NCBI RefSeq assembly: GCF_000017505.1
Contig: NC_009675.1
Span: 4,344,501 to 4,408,500 of the forward strand
Source of the DNA: Anaeromyxobacter sp. Fw109-5
GTDB lineage: Bacteria; Myxococcota; Myxococcia; Myxococcales; Anaeromyxobacteraceae
Direction of reading: 5' to 3'
Length of the DNA stretch: 64,000 bases
The translations under genes and the position numbers were made by a program. The notes below the pieces were generated by a model that had not been told where the DNA came from, did no database searches, and saw only the letters and a list, made by a program, of their open reading frames with translations. Position 1 is the first letter of the stretch. Each line of letters opens with the position of its first letter. Positions 63,878-64,000 of this stretch are shown one piece after another.

Positions 63878-64000
63878 CCCCGCCCATGCTCCTCCTGCGC
63901 ACCCTCCTCCACCTCGCCGCGCTGCTCGCCGTGCCGCCGCTCCTGCTCGGCGTCGTGAACCGCACGAAGTCGATCTTCGCGGGACGCGCGGGGCCGCCGC
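63874..64000 (+). CDS. HyfC/HycD-like (NuoH-type) subunit, N-terminal fragment
   Basis: Only about 42 codons are in the window; the gene continues past the right edge. The GTG overlaps the preceding stop. The visible part reads LRTLLHLAALLAVPPLLLGV followed by NRTKSIFAGRAGPP, the start pattern of the NuoH/HyfC/HycD family. It confirms a hydrogenase-4-like or formate-hydrogenlyase-like operon. Confidence 0.8.
   Translation, partial: MTPPMLLLRTLLHLAALLAVPPLLLGVVNRTKSIFAGRAGPP

Overview
The window reads as a chromosomal segment of a high-GC myxobacterium, most likely Anaeromyxobacter or a close relative. The pointers are very strong GC bias at third codon positions, an MglA/MglB polarity module that matches the Myxococcus proteins closely, a decaheme c-type cytochrome with MopE-type repeats, many Cys-rich lipoproteins, a Ser/Thr kinase, an FHA protein, an NtrC-type regulator and a DUF4388 protein. 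No rRNA, prophage, insertion sequence or CRISPR array was found. The calls rest on reading translated sequence and motifs; no database search was run.

Layout. Positions 1-6845 (minus strand) hold a tightly overlapping cluster: an outer-membrane barrel protein with a kinase-like periplasmic region, two carriers of the ATP/ADP-translocase type (the second fused to HEAT repeats) and the start of a cyclic-nucleotide-binding protein. Positions 6922-12721 carry an alcohol dehydrogenase, a lipoprotein, rnpB, lrgA-lrgB, a TonB-C-like lipoprotein and nth. Positions 12722-14903 are a repeat-rich area with hexanucleotide tracts, REP-like palindromes and a broken HNH gene. Positions 14904-25973 hold mug, a threonine aldolase, an M23 lipoprotein, a beta-helix protein, pssA-pgpA-cinA, a DUF1285 protein and a very large peptidase/propeller/barrel fusion. 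Positions 26256-38205 hold the decaheme cytochrome, recA, a ComM/YifB ATPase, a divergent WYL regulator with its probable operator, a UDG, a TPR lipoprotein and mglB-mglA. Positions 38370-42074 form an old conserved unit read on the minus strand: tadA, two tRNA-Ser, the SRP RNA, dnaX, ybaB and recR. Positions 42117-56230 are mostly envelope lipoproteins plus a radical SAM protein, a DsbA-like lipoprotein, DUF4388 and truD, ending in a kinase-PEGA-lipoprotein operon. Positions 56297-64000 (plus strand) hold FHA, NtrC-type, pseudo-receiver and PTS-IIA-like regulators, followed by the first genes of a membrane-bound hydrogenase or Complex-I-like operon that leaves the window.

The features that deserve most attention are: (i) the kinase-like/Omp85 gene coupled to nucleotide-translocase-type carriers, which could form a secreted or periplasmic phosphorylation system; (ii) two families of small palindromic repeats that have entered functional genes (rnpB, dnaX and the Ser/Thr kinase), together with hexanucleotide tracts that are translated as Pro-Thr linkers; and (iii) regulators upstream of the hydrogenase-like operon whose receiver and cyclase domains lack catalytic residues.
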